Assembly (NCBI RefSeq): GCF_001591005.1
Contig: NZ_BCTY01000008.1
Span: forward strand, 36,430-100,429
Origin: Sphingomonas sanguinis NBRC 13937
GTDB lineage: Bacteria > Pseudomonadota > Alphaproteobacteria > Sphingomonadales > Sphingomonadaceae
Length of the DNA stretch: 64,000 nt
Reading direction: 5' to 3'
A program made the position numbers and the translations under genes. Shown here piece after piece: positions 52,281-59,909 of this stretch. The notes beneath the pieces were generated by a model. That model saw only the letters and a program-made list of their open reading frames with translations, was not told the DNA's origin and did not search any database. The stretch's first letter is position 1, and each line of letters opens with the position of its first letter.

Positions 52281-53501
52281 CTATGTGCCGTAGCGTGCGC
52301 GCCGTGTGGGAAGCGGCGTCGGTCCCTTGTTCGCCACCGCCACGCGATTACGGCCCAGGCGCTTGGCGGTATAAAGCGCCTCGTCCGCCGCACGGATCAG
52401 ATCGTCCTGATGAGAGGGGATGTGACCGGGCTGGGCAAAGGCCTTGCCCACGCTGACCGTCACGACATGGCCGGGCGGCAGACCGGGATGCGGCAGCTGG
52501 AGTGCCTCGACGCTCGCGCGGATCGACTCGGCGATGGCACCGCTGGTCGAGGGGATCACGAGCGCAAATTCCTCACCGCCGTAACGCGACACCAGTTCGA
52601 TCGGGCATCCCGCCCCGGCAGCGATCGCCTTGGCCACGGCCTGCAGGCATTCGTCGCCCGCCGCATGGCCGACCGCGTCGTTGAACGGCTTGAAATGATC
52701 TACGTCGATCATGATCAGCGCAATCGGTTCGCCGTGCAGCGTCGCCTTCCGCCAAAGCGCGTCGAGCCGCATGTCGAAGCTGCGCCGGTTGCCCGCGCCG
52801 GTCAGCGGGTCGCGATAGGAAATCTGGGTCAGCTCATCGACTAGCGCCACCAGTTCCTCGGTTTGCCGGTCCTTGTTCAAGTGGAGCAGAAACGCCTCTT
52901 TCTGCACCCGCTCGCGATAATAGGTGACGACGGTCGTGATCAGGGTGGCTGCGCTGTAGAAGCCGAGGATATCGCGATATTCCAAGAACCGCGTCCACCC
53001 GCCCAGGATCAGCAGGATGCCGAAATAGAGCGCGATGTTCACAAGCGACATCGGGATCGCCACGCGGAACTTGATCGGCAGGACGAAATTGGTCGCGATC
53101 ATCGTCAATCCGGCCGTCATCATGAATCGATCGCCCGAAGTGACCGGGCTGATCGCGGCGAGCGTGATCAGGACGGTCAGCGTCACGGTAAAGGGGGCGA
53201 CGCCCACGATCCACAAACGCCCTGGAGGCAGCCATGACCGCTGCACGAGGCGCAGGCATAACAGCAATACCGGAATGTGCAGCAAAATCCTCAGGAGGAA
53301 GGTGCGGTCCAGAATGCCGTCATGCGCATCCGCCACGAAACCGGCAACCGTCAGCACGAGCATCGCTGACAAGGCGAAGACGAGCTGCCGACGAACTGTC
53401 GGAGCCAGATAAAGATCGTATTGTTTTTCAAGTTCATAGGGCAATTTGAAAAAGGCTTTGTGCCTCTTCACTGCCGCATCGAGAATGAATTTGTTTAACA
53501 A
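52281..53501 (-). CDS. Membrane-bound diguanylate cyclase (GGDEF)
   Basis: The 406-residue protein has five or six membrane segments (about 40-205), a short coiled linker and a C-terminal GGDEF domain. The active-site loop is RYGGEEF and the metal site is IDVDHFKPFNDAVGHAAGD, so it should make cyclic di-GMP. The product-inhibition site RxxD before the loop is absent. No ATG fits the start; TTG at 53501 has GGAG 7 bp upstream and is preferred over TTG at 53534, which has no such site. Cyclic di-GMP often sets the balance of motility and attachment. Confidence 0.9.
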   Translation of the reverse strand: MLNKFILDAAVKRHKAFFKLPYELEKQYDLYLAPTVRRQLVFALSAMLVLTVAGFVADAHDGILDRTFLLRILLHIPVLLLCLRLVQRSWLPPGRLWIVGVAPFTVTLTVLITLAAISPVTSGDRFMMTAGLTMIATNFVLPIKFRVAIPMSLVNIALYFGILLILGGWTRFLEYRDILGFYSAATLITTVVTYYRERVQKEAFLLHLNKDRQTEELVALVDELTQISYRDPLTGAGNRRSFDMRLDALWRKATLHGEPIALIMIDVDHFKPFNDAVGHAAGDECLQAVAKAIAAGAGCPIELVSRYGGEEFALVIPSTSGAIAESIRASVEALQLPHPGLPPGHVVTVSVGKAFAQPGHIPSHQDDLIRAADEALYTAKRLGRNRVAVANKGPTPLPTRRARYGT

Positions 53502-53673
53502 ATGCCCGCTCCGGTTGCTGCGGCTCTTACGCAAAAACCGTAAACATTTTTATTACTATCGAGGAATTTGGGAATCCGACAGGCCATTGTAATCATGTGG
53601 GAACTGCGATTCCCTTGGTATCCTCGATGCCTGGCGTCGCGAGGTCATGCCGCTTGCCAGTCATATGGCCCTG

Positions 53674-53691
53674 TTGTACCGATCGATACAA
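53674..53691. promoter_or_regulatory. Likely TetR-type operator upstream of the DUF1348/tetR pair
   Basis: TTGTACCGATCGATACAA is an 18-bp near-perfect palindrome (one pair mismatched). It overlaps the possible -10 sequence TACAAT at 53687-53692, about 33 bp before the DUF1348 start. The TetR-family repressor encoded downstream in the same unit is the obvious candidate binder. Confidence 0.65.
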
Positions 53692-53723
53692 TATAGCCGA
53701 CTCGGTCAAGGAAAGTAAAGACG

Positions 53724-54185
53724 ATGCGCCCACCCCTGCCTCCGTTCACTACCGAGACTGCGGTCGAGAAGGTTCGTGCCGCCGAAGACGCGTGGAACAG
53801 TCGCGATCCCAAACGCGTGGCGCTCGCCTATACGCCGGACTGCCCCTGGCGGAATCGCGACCGGTTTCTGGCGGGGCATGATGCGATCGTCGCTTTTCTG
53901 CGCGACAAATGGGATCGCGAGCAGGACTATCGGCTCATCAAGGAACTGTGGGCGCATCGGGACAGCCGGATCGCGGTGCGCTTCGCCTATGAGTGGCATG
54001 ATGGCGAGGGCCGGTGGTTCCGGTCCTATGGCAATGAGAATTGGGAGTTTGCGGAGGATGGCCGGATGTGCCGCCGGATCGCGTCGATCAACGATCTGGC
54101 GATCGGGGTGGAGGAGCGACTGTTCCACTGGTCGCCTGGGCCTCGTCCTGCCGATCATCCCGGCTTGAGCGAACTGGGTCTCTGA
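53724..54185 (+). CDS. DUF1348 (SnoaL/NTF2-like) protein
   Basis: The 153-residue protein belongs to the DUF1348 group of small NTF2-like folds, recognised by [20 protein letters not shown] followed by [12 protein letters not shown] and the [20 protein letters not shown] core. The biochemical role is unknown; NTF2-like proteins form cone-shaped pockets and may be enzymes or binding proteins. It is followed within 3 bp by a TetR-family gene, a common arrangement, with a palindromic operator upstream. Confidence 0.85.
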   Translation: MRPPLPPFTTETAVEKVRAAEDAWNSRDPKRVALAYTPDCPWRNRDRFLAGHDAIVAFLRDKWDREQDYRLIKELWAHRDSRIAVRFAYEWHDGEGRWFRSYGNENWEFAEDGRMCRRIASINDLAIGVEERLFHWSPGPRPADHPGLSELGL

Positions 54186-54187
54186 TC

Positions 54188-54763
54188 GTGGCGCGGATGA
54201 TCGCCGAGCGCGCCGATGCGCTGCCGGGGCTGGCCGAAGTGTTTCGCGAATATGGCTATGCGGGGGCCAGCCTTTCGCTGATCGGCACCGCGACCGGATT
54301 GGGGCGGGGGAGCCTGTATCACTTCTTTCCCGGCGGTAAGCAGGAGATGGCGGCGGCGGTGCTGGCCGATGTCGCGGGCTGGTTCGATGCGGCGATCGTT
54401 ACGCCGCTGGAGCAGGCCGAAGACCCGCGTGCCGGGATCGATGCGATGATGGTCGAGGTCGACCGCTATTTCCGTTCGGGCCAGCGGGCCTGCCTGATCG
54501 GGTCATGGGGACTGGGCGCGACGCGCGATCCCTTTGCCGAGCCGATCGCTGGCTATTTCCGGCGCTGGATCGCTGCGCTGCAGACGGTGCTAGTGCAGGC
54601 GGGGGTGGCGGAGGATCATGCCGCGACGCTGGCCCAGGATGTGGTCAGCGGCATCCAGGGCGCGGTCGTCCTGTCGCGGGCGCTGAACGACAGCGCGCTG
54701 TTCCGCGCGACGCTCGGACGACTGACGGCGCGGCTCTACACCGCGCTCGCCGCCGCCGAATAA
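54188..54763 (+). CDS. TetR-family transcriptional repressor
   Basis: The 191-residue protein has an N-terminal TetR helix-turn-helix (EVFREYGYAGASLSLIGTAT followed by GLGRGSLYHFFPGGKQEM) and an all-helical ligand domain. The start is GTG 54188, 2 bp after the DUF1348 stop; an ATG three codons later is possible. It probably controls its own operon through the palindrome at 53674. The ligand is unknown. The gene is followed by the convergent trans-sulfuration gene. Confidence 0.9.
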   Translation: MARMIAERADALPGLAEVFREYGYAGASLSLIGTATGLGRGSLYHFFPGGKQEMAAAVLADVAGWFDAAIVTPLEQAEDPRAGIDAMMVEVDRYFRSGQRACLIGSWGLGATRDPFAEPIAGYFRRWIAALQTVLVQAGVAEDHAATLAQDVVSGIQGAVVLSRALNDSALFRATLGRLTARLYTALAAAE

Positions 54764-54793
54764 GGGGGAAGCGCGCGCGCTCCCCCTTTGGCT

Positions 54794-56125
54794 TCAGATC
54801 GCCGCCAATGCCTGCTCGCAATCGGCGATCAGGTCGCCCGCATCCTCGACCCCGATCGAGATACGGACCAGATTGTCGGTGATGCCCAAAGCCGCCTTGC
54901 GATCGTCGGGCACCGACAGATGCGTCATCGCCGCCGGGTGGCTGGCCAGCGTCTCGGTCCCGCCCAGGCTGACCGCCAGCTTGGCGATGCGAAGCGCGTC
55001 GAGGAACCGGAAGGACTCGGCCTCGCCGCCCTTCAGGTACAGCGAGAAGGTCGATCCGCCCCCGGTGCAGTGGCGGCGATAGATATCCGCCTGCCGCTCC
55101 AGGCCGGGCGTATCCTCGAGAAAGCCGAGATACCCGACCCTCTCCACCTTGGGATGATGGCGCAGAAAGGCGCAGACCTTGGCCGCATTCTCGCCCGCGC
55201 GGCTCATGCGCAGTTCCAGCGTCTCCAGCGAACGCAGGAGCATCCAGGCGGTGTTGGGGTCGCAGATGGTGCCGATCGTGTTGCGCATCGATCGGATGGT
55301 GGCGATGTGCGCCTTCGACCCCAGCACGCCGCCCGCGACCAGATCGGAATGGCCGCCCGCATATTTGGTCAGCGAATAGACGACCAGATCGGCCCCGTGC
55401 TTGAGGGGGCGCTGCCAGAGCGGGCCCAGGAAGGTGTTGTCGATCGCGATGGGGGGCTTTTCATCCGTATCGGCAAAGGCCGCATCGCGCGCGGCGGCTA
55501 CCGCCTCGATATCCACCAGCGCGTTGGTCGGGTTGGCGGGGCTTTCCAGATAGATCAGCGCGACCCGACCGGTCGCCGCCGCCCGGGCGAGCACCGCGTC
55601 GATCTCCTCGCGCGTGGCCCCGGCGGGGAAGTCGAGCCACTTCACCCCGAACCGGCCCAGGATGCGGCCGATCAGCGTCTCGGTCGCGGCATAGAGCGGG
55701 CCGGAATGGACGATGACGTCGCCCGGCTGGACCATCGACAGGAACAGGGTGGCGATGGCGGCCATGCCGCTGGAGAAGGTCAGCGCATCCTCCGCCTCGT
55801 CCCAGATGGCCAGGCGATCCTCCAGGATTTCCTGGTTGGGTCCGTTGAAGCGCGAATAGACGAGGCCATCGGCCCCGCCGGGGCGCTTGCCGGTCACCCC
55901 CTCGAAATGTCGCTTGCCCGCCGCCGCATTGGGGAAGACGAAGGTCGAGGTCAGGAAAATCGGCGGCTTCAGCGATCCTTCGGACAGGACGGGATCGAAG
56001 CCATAGCCCATCATCAGGGTCGCGGGGCTCAGCTTGCGGTCGCCGATGCTGGTCGCATCGCTCTTGCGCTCCGTCTTGGCCGGGTCTTGCGGCGGAACGC
56101 CGGTCAGATCGGATTCGGTCGGCAT
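54794..56125 (-). CDS. PLP-dependent trans-sulfuration enzyme (cystathionine gamma-synthase/methionine gamma-lyase family)
   Basis: The 443-residue product belongs to the Cys/Met metabolism PLP family: the PLP lysine is in VVYSLTKYAGGHSDLVAGG, with FSSGMAAIATLF for the phosphate and AIDNTFLGP for the pyridine nitrogen. Family members make cystathionine or split methionine and cystathionine, and sequence alone does not settle which applies here. The N-terminal extension of about 35 residues (with TSIGDRKLSPATLMMGYGFD) marks a specific subfamily. Start ATG 56125 is preceded by AAGGAG; upstream frame is ignored. A 10-bp dyad lies 83 bp upstream. Confidence 0.88.
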   Translation of the reverse strand: MPTESDLTGVPPQDPAKTERKSDATSIGDRKLSPATLMMGYGFDPVLSEGSLKPPIFLTSTFVFPNAAAGKRHFEGVTGKRPGGADGLVYSRFNGPNQEILEDRLAIWDEAEDALTFSSGMAAIATLFLSMVQPGDVIVHSGPLYAATETLIGRILGRFGVKWLDFPAGATREEIDAVLARAAATGRVALIYLESPANPTNALVDIEAVAAARDAAFADTDEKPPIAIDNTFLGPLWQRPLKHGADLVVYSLTKYAGGHSDLVAGGVLGSKAHIATIRSMRNTIGTICDPNTAWMLLRSLETLELRMSRAGENAAKVCAFLRHHPKVERVGYLGFLEDTPGLERQADIYRRHCTGGGSTFSLYLKGGEAESFRFLDALRIAKLAVSLGGTETLASHPAAMTHLSVPDDRKAALGITDNLVRISIGVEDAGDLIADCEQALAAI

Positions 56126-56207
56126 GATGGTCTCCTTGGGACAGGGGGCCGCTCTGGCGGCGGCTATGTCCCAAGGATAACGCGACAAACGGCTTTGGCG
56201 AGGGCAT

Positions 56208-56246
56208 GTCGTAAAATACCCTCTGAGTAGGTGGGAATTTTACGAC
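56208..56246. promoter_or_regulatory. Inverted repeat between pgeF and the trans-sulfuration gene
   Basis: Perfect 10-bp arms GTCGTAAAAT (56208-56217) and ATTTTACGAC (56237-56246) flank 19 bp. The right arm overlaps the last codons of pgeF. It may be an operator for the downstream trans-sulfuration gene or a hairpin ending pgeF transcripts; there is no T run after it. Confidence 0.5.
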
Positions 56247-57007
56247 GGGATGCCGATCAGCGAAATCTGACGGCCATAGGAGGGTTCGTTGCGATGCGTC
56301 GCGCGGCGAAAGCTGAAGAAACGGTCCTCTTGCGCATAGGTGTCTTCACCCAGCGCGACCACCCGCGCGACCCCGGCGACGGCCAGGCGATGCGCGACAT
56401 AGGCCTCCAGGTCGAACTGGTAATGATCGGCCCTCGTCCCGTCGGCGAAGAAGCGCTCATTCTCCGGTGCCTGTTCGGCGAAGCGGCGCAGGAAGCCGGC
56501 ATCGACCTCATAGCTGGCGCGGGCGATGCACGGGCCGATCGCGGCGGCGATGCGCTCGCGCCGGGCGCCCAGGGACTCCATCGCGAGCAGGGTGGCATCG
56601 GTGATGCCGCCGAGCGCGCCCTTCCACCCGGCATGGGCCGCGCCGACGACGCCCGCCTCCGCATCGGCGAACAGCACGGGCGCACAATCGGCGGTCAGGA
56701 CGCCGAGCAACAGGCCCGGCCGGTTGGTCACCAGCGCATCGCCATGCGGGCGGACATCCTCCTCCGGCGGGGTCAGGACCGTCACCGCCTCGGCCGAATG
56801 GATCTGGTAACAGGTGATGAGCCGCGCGCCGGGCAGCACCGCGTCGCGGGCGCGACGGCGATTCTCGGCGACGGCATCCGCATCGTCCTCCGAGCCGAGC
56901 CCGACGTTCAGCCCGCCATGGATGCCCGCCGACACGCCGCCGCGCCGCCCGAGAAAGCCGTGGGGCATGGGGGAGAGCTGGGGCACATGGAGCGTTTCGA
57001 TGGTCAT
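56240..57007 (-). CDS. pgeF: Purine nucleoside phosphorylase/laccase-domain protein (YfiH family)
   Basis: The 255-residue protein matches the YlmD/YfiH group with conserved metal ligands: NVGLGSEDD near 35, CYQIHSAEAV, LTADCAPVLFAD and the GAAHAGWKGALGGI motif. In E. coli the homologue PgeF edits peptidoglycan precursors, while others cleave purine nucleosides. It overlaps the GNAT gene by 4 bp and closes the leftward lgt-midA-GNAT unit. The frame stays open upstream but is the GNAT gene read in another frame. Confidence 0.93.
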   Translation of the reverse strand: MTIETLHVPQLSPMPHGFLGRRGGVSAGIHGGLNVGLGSEDDADAVAENRRRARDAVLPGARLITCYQIHSAEAVTVLTPPEEDVRPHGDALVTNRPGLLLGVLTADCAPVLFADAEAGVVGAAHAGWKGALGGITDATLLAMESLGARRERIAAAIGPCIARASYEVDAGFLRRFAEQAPENERFFADGTRADHYQFDLEAYVAHRLAVAGVARVVALGEDTYAQEDRFFSFRRATHRNEPSYGRQISLIGIPS

Positions 57008-57513
57008 AGCGACAGCCTCATGATCCGGTCCTCGTCGATCGTGTCGCCGACGGGAAAGTCGTAGCGGCCGATATCGACAAAGCCGTAGCGGGTGTAAAAG
57101 GCCTTGGCCCGGTGGTTGTCGACATAGACCGACAGGATCAGCTGGCTCGCGCCGCGCGCGCGGGCGGTGGCGATGGCCCAGTCCATCAGGGCGGGGCCGA
57201 TGCCTGCGCCCACATGGCTCGACAGGACATAGAGCTGGTAGAGTTCGGCCGCATCCGCAGGCCATGTGCCGGGAAAGCCGACGGGGCCGACCTTGGCATA
57301 GCCGATGATCGCGTCGCCATCGCTCGCCAGCCGGATGGCGAAATCGGGGTGGTCGATTTGGGCAGGCAGCCCTTCGGGGCCGAAGGCGTCCTCCAGAAAG
57401 GCGTTCAGGTCGGCGGGCGGGTAGAGATGGCCGAAGGTCTCAGTAAAGGACGCCGCCGCCATCGCGGCCAGCGCCTGCCCGTCACCGGGCACCGCATCGC
57501 GATAGGCGATCAT
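57004..57513 (-). CDS. GNAT-family N-acetyltransferase
   Basis: The 169-residue protein has the GNAT fold with AELYQLYVLSSHVGAGIGPA (acetyl-CoA pyrophosphate loop, R/QxxGxG/A form) and the C-terminal YVDNHRAKAFYTRYGFVDIG motif. The acceptor is unknown. ATG 57513 overlaps the stop of the upstream methyltransferase gene; a longer start would add residues without support. It shares the operon with lgt, a MidA-like gene and pgeF. Confidence 0.9.
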   Translation of the reverse strand: MIAYRDAVPGDGQALAAMAAASFTETFGHLYPPADLNAFLEDAFGPEGLPAQIDHPDFAIRLASDGDAIIGYAKVGPVGFPGTWPADAAELYQLYVLSSHVGAGIGPALMDWAIATARARGASQLILSVYVDNHRAKAFYTRYGFVDIGRYDFPVGDTIDEDRIMRLSL

Positions 57514-58592
57514 TCGCCATATCCCGCAGGCACCGGCCAATCGGGCCGCGCCACCGCCAAGGCGCGAAACAGCGTGCCCATGTCCTGCATCAGCCGGTGG
57601 CGATCGGCGAGTAGTGCATCGGCGCGGTCGGGATGGGCGCGGGCGAGGCTGGCGGTCCGCTGGTCGATGCCCAGGCTGCCCAGCAGGTCGCGCTGCGTCA
57701 CCGGGCCGAAGGCGGCGAGGCCAGCGCTTTGCGCGGCGGCGGCCAGCGTCGTGAAATCGACATGCGCGCTCAAATCCTGCTCGCCCGGCCGGTCGAAGGG
57801 ATTGGCATAGGCATGGCCGCGCACCGCCTGCAGCGTGTCGGCAATGGCGGGGCCTTCATAGCCATAATCGACGATCAGCGCCGCACCGCCCTGTGCAGCG
57901 ATCCGGGCGGAGAGGCTGCGCATCACCGCGACGCTGGCGGGCGAGACCTCGATCACCGACCCGGCCTCGGCCTCGCGCAGGGGTTCGGGAATGATCTCGG
58001 TCGGCACCGGCGGACCCGCGATCGGCAGGAAGAGCAAATCCTGCGCCGCGACCAGCCGCTCGTGCCAGCCATCACCGCGCCGGACGAGCTGGCGGATGGG
58101 GAGTGCGTCGAAGAACTCGTTGGCGACGACGATCAGCGGTCGGTCGGTCGGGAGCGTGTCGACCGAGTCATGCCACTGGGCATCGGCCACGCGCTCGCCT
58201 TGCGCGGTGCGCAGCGTCGCGCTGGTCTCGACGAAATGGATGGTCGGGGTCAGTCCCGCCTTGGCCATGGCGCGCCGAGCATCCGCCGCCAGCGTACCGC
58301 GCCCCGGTCCCAGCTCGACCCAGTGAACCTCCGGTCGTCCGGCCCGGTCCCAGAGGTCGGCGCACCACAGGCCGACCAGCTCGCCGAACATCTGGCTGAT
58401 CTCGGGGCTGGTGGTGAAGTCGCCGCCCGCGCCCAGCGGATCGCGGGTGCCGTAATAATGCGCATTGGCGGCGGCCATGAACTGCGCCACCGGGATCGGC
58501 CCGGCCAGCGCGATGGCGCGGGCGAGCCGTTCGGGCAGCGCGTCCTCGGGCTCGGGCTTGTGATCGGCGGGGGGGATCAGCGGGTTGGTCAT
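57510..58592 (-). CDS. SAM-dependent methyltransferase, MidA/NDUFAF7 family
   Basis: The 360-residue protein fits the MidA/NDUFAF7 (DUF185) family: the start YYGTRDPLGAGGDFTTSPEI is diagnostic, and the SAM motif is VELGPGRGTLAADARRAM. The mitochondrial homologue methylates a complex I subunit; the bacterial role may be similar. It lies directly after lgt and 4 bp into the GNAT gene, as in many alphaproteobacteria. Confidence 0.94.
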   Translation of the reverse strand: MTNPLIPPADHKPEPEDALPERLARAIALAGPIPVAQFMAAANAHYYGTRDPLGAGGDFTTSPEISQMFGELVGLWCADLWDRAGRPEVHWVELGPGRGTLAADARRAMAKAGLTPTIHFVETSATLRTAQGERVADAQWHDSVDTLPTDRPLIVVANEFFDALPIRQLVRRGDGWHERLVAAQDLLFLPIAGPPVPTEIIPEPLREAEAGSVIEVSPASVAVMRSLSARIAAQGGAALIVDYGYEGPAIADTLQAVRGHAYANPFDRPGEQDLSAHVDFTTLAAAAQSAGLAAFGPVTQRDLLGSLGIDQRTASLARAHPDRADALLADRHRLMQDMGTLFRALAVARPDWPVPAGYGE

Positions 58593-58632
58593 GCCCCCGC
58601 ATTGCCCCCCGTCGCGGCGCCCTGCAACCCCG

Positions 58633-59514
58633 TCAGGACACGCTGTCGGGCCCCGCGATCGGCTCGACCCGCACGCGCCGCGCCTGGGCGGTGCTCATCA
58701 GGTACAGCCCGCCCAGGATCATCGGCACGCACAGCCACTGGCCCATGTGCAGCCCGGTCATCTGCGCAAAGGCGCGCAGCTGCTGGTCGGGCTCGCGGAA
58801 GAATTCAACGATGAAGCGCGCAATGCCATAACCCAGCAGGAACAGCCCCGACAGCTTGCCCGGATCGTACCGCGCCTTGGTCCGCCAGAAGGCGAAGCTC
58901 ATCACTGCGAACAGGACCAGGCCTTCCAGCCCGGCCTCGTACAGCTGGCTGGGGTGGCGCGCCGGATCGGGCAGGCCGAACGGCACGGTGCGCGGGAAGA
59001 TGATCGCCCAGGGCACGTCCGACGGCTTGCCCCACAGCTCGCCGTTCACGAAATTGGCAAGACGGCCCAGGAACAGCCCGACCGGCGCGGTGCAGACCAG
59101 ATAGTCCAGGATGCGCAACCAGTTGAGCTTGTGCTTGCGCGCGAACAGGATGACGCCGATGCCGACGCCGATCGCCCCGCCGTGGAAGCTCATACCGCCA
59201 TCCCACAGCCGCAGGATGCGCAAGGGGTGCAGGAACATCTCGGGCGCGTAGAAAATCACATAGCCGATCCGCCCGCCCAAGATGATGCCCAGCGTGGCGT
59301 AGAACACCAGATCGTCGGCATGGGCCCGCGACATCGGCGCGCCCGGCCGGTCGAGCATCTTGCCCAGATACCACCAGCCGAACAGGATGCCGGTGATATA
59401 GGCCAGGCTGTACCAGCGCAGCGTGAAGAAGCCGATCGAGAACACATCCGGGTGCAACCCCAGATCCTCGAACCGGATATGGCCACCCGCGGCGGCAAGC
59501 ATGGAGAGGATCAA
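58633..59514 (-). CDS. lgt: Prolipoprotein diacylglyceryl transferase
   Basis: Lgt transfers diacylglycerol from phosphatidylglycerol to the cysteine of prolipoproteins in the inner membrane. The 293-residue product has about seven membrane segments and the signature [13 protein letters not shown], together with [10 protein letters not shown] and [13 protein letters not shown]. The start here is TTG 59514, with AAAGGGA upstream; an ATG four codons in is the alternative. It heads the lgt-midA-GNAT-pgeF operon. Confidence 0.95.
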   Translation of the reverse strand: MILSMLAAAGGHIRFEDLGLHPDVFSIGFFTLRWYSLAYITGILFGWWYLGKMLDRPGAPMSRAHADDLVFYATLGIILGGRIGYVIFYAPEMFLHPLRILRLWDGGMSFHGGAIGVGIGVILFARKHKLNWLRILDYLVCTAPVGLFLGRLANFVNGELWGKPSDVPWAIIFPRTVPFGLPDPARHPSQLYEAGLEGLVLFAVMSFAFWRTKARYDPGKLSGLFLLGYGIARFIVEFFREPDQQLRAFAQMTGLHMGQWLCVPMILGGLYLMSTAQARRVRVEPIAGPDSVS

Positions 59515-59626
59515 ATGCGTTTCCCTTTCTGGCCCGCTTCATAGAGCGGTCGTGGGACAACACCAAGACCATGGGTTCGGTGCCGTGCTGTGTGGGGGCG
59601 GGGGTGCGTGGCCCAATTTGGAATCA

Positions 59627-59831
59627 CACGAAGCCGCGATGGCGCGAAGAAGAATGGTTCGCGCAGAGGCGCGGAGGACGCAGAGGGGGATTGGCGGCTC
59701 GCTCCTCCTGCCGTTTCGATCGGCAAACCATGTCGCCCCACGAATATGGACTGGCCTTGCGGCGGGGCCGGACAACTCTGTGTCCTCCGCGCCTCTGCGC
59801 GCAAAACTCTTCGCGGCGTCGTGGCTTCGCG
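59627..59831. repeat. Large imperfect inverted repeat
   Basis: Left arm 59627-59686 and right arm 59775-59831 are imperfect inverted copies; the best matched part is GCGCAGAGGCGCGGAGGAC with its complement at the other side. The centre (about 88 bp) contains no gene. The arrangement resembles a non-autonomous insertion element. It occupies most of the 395-bp gap between lgt and the molybdenum hydroxylase gene. No second copy was noticed in the window. Confidence 0.75.
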
Positions 59832-59909
59832 CGACCAATCGATCCCCTCGCTTTGAGACAGCAAACCCCCGGCTTGTCTGTCCATGCCTGTCGGCTAAGG
59901 CTGGCCGCG

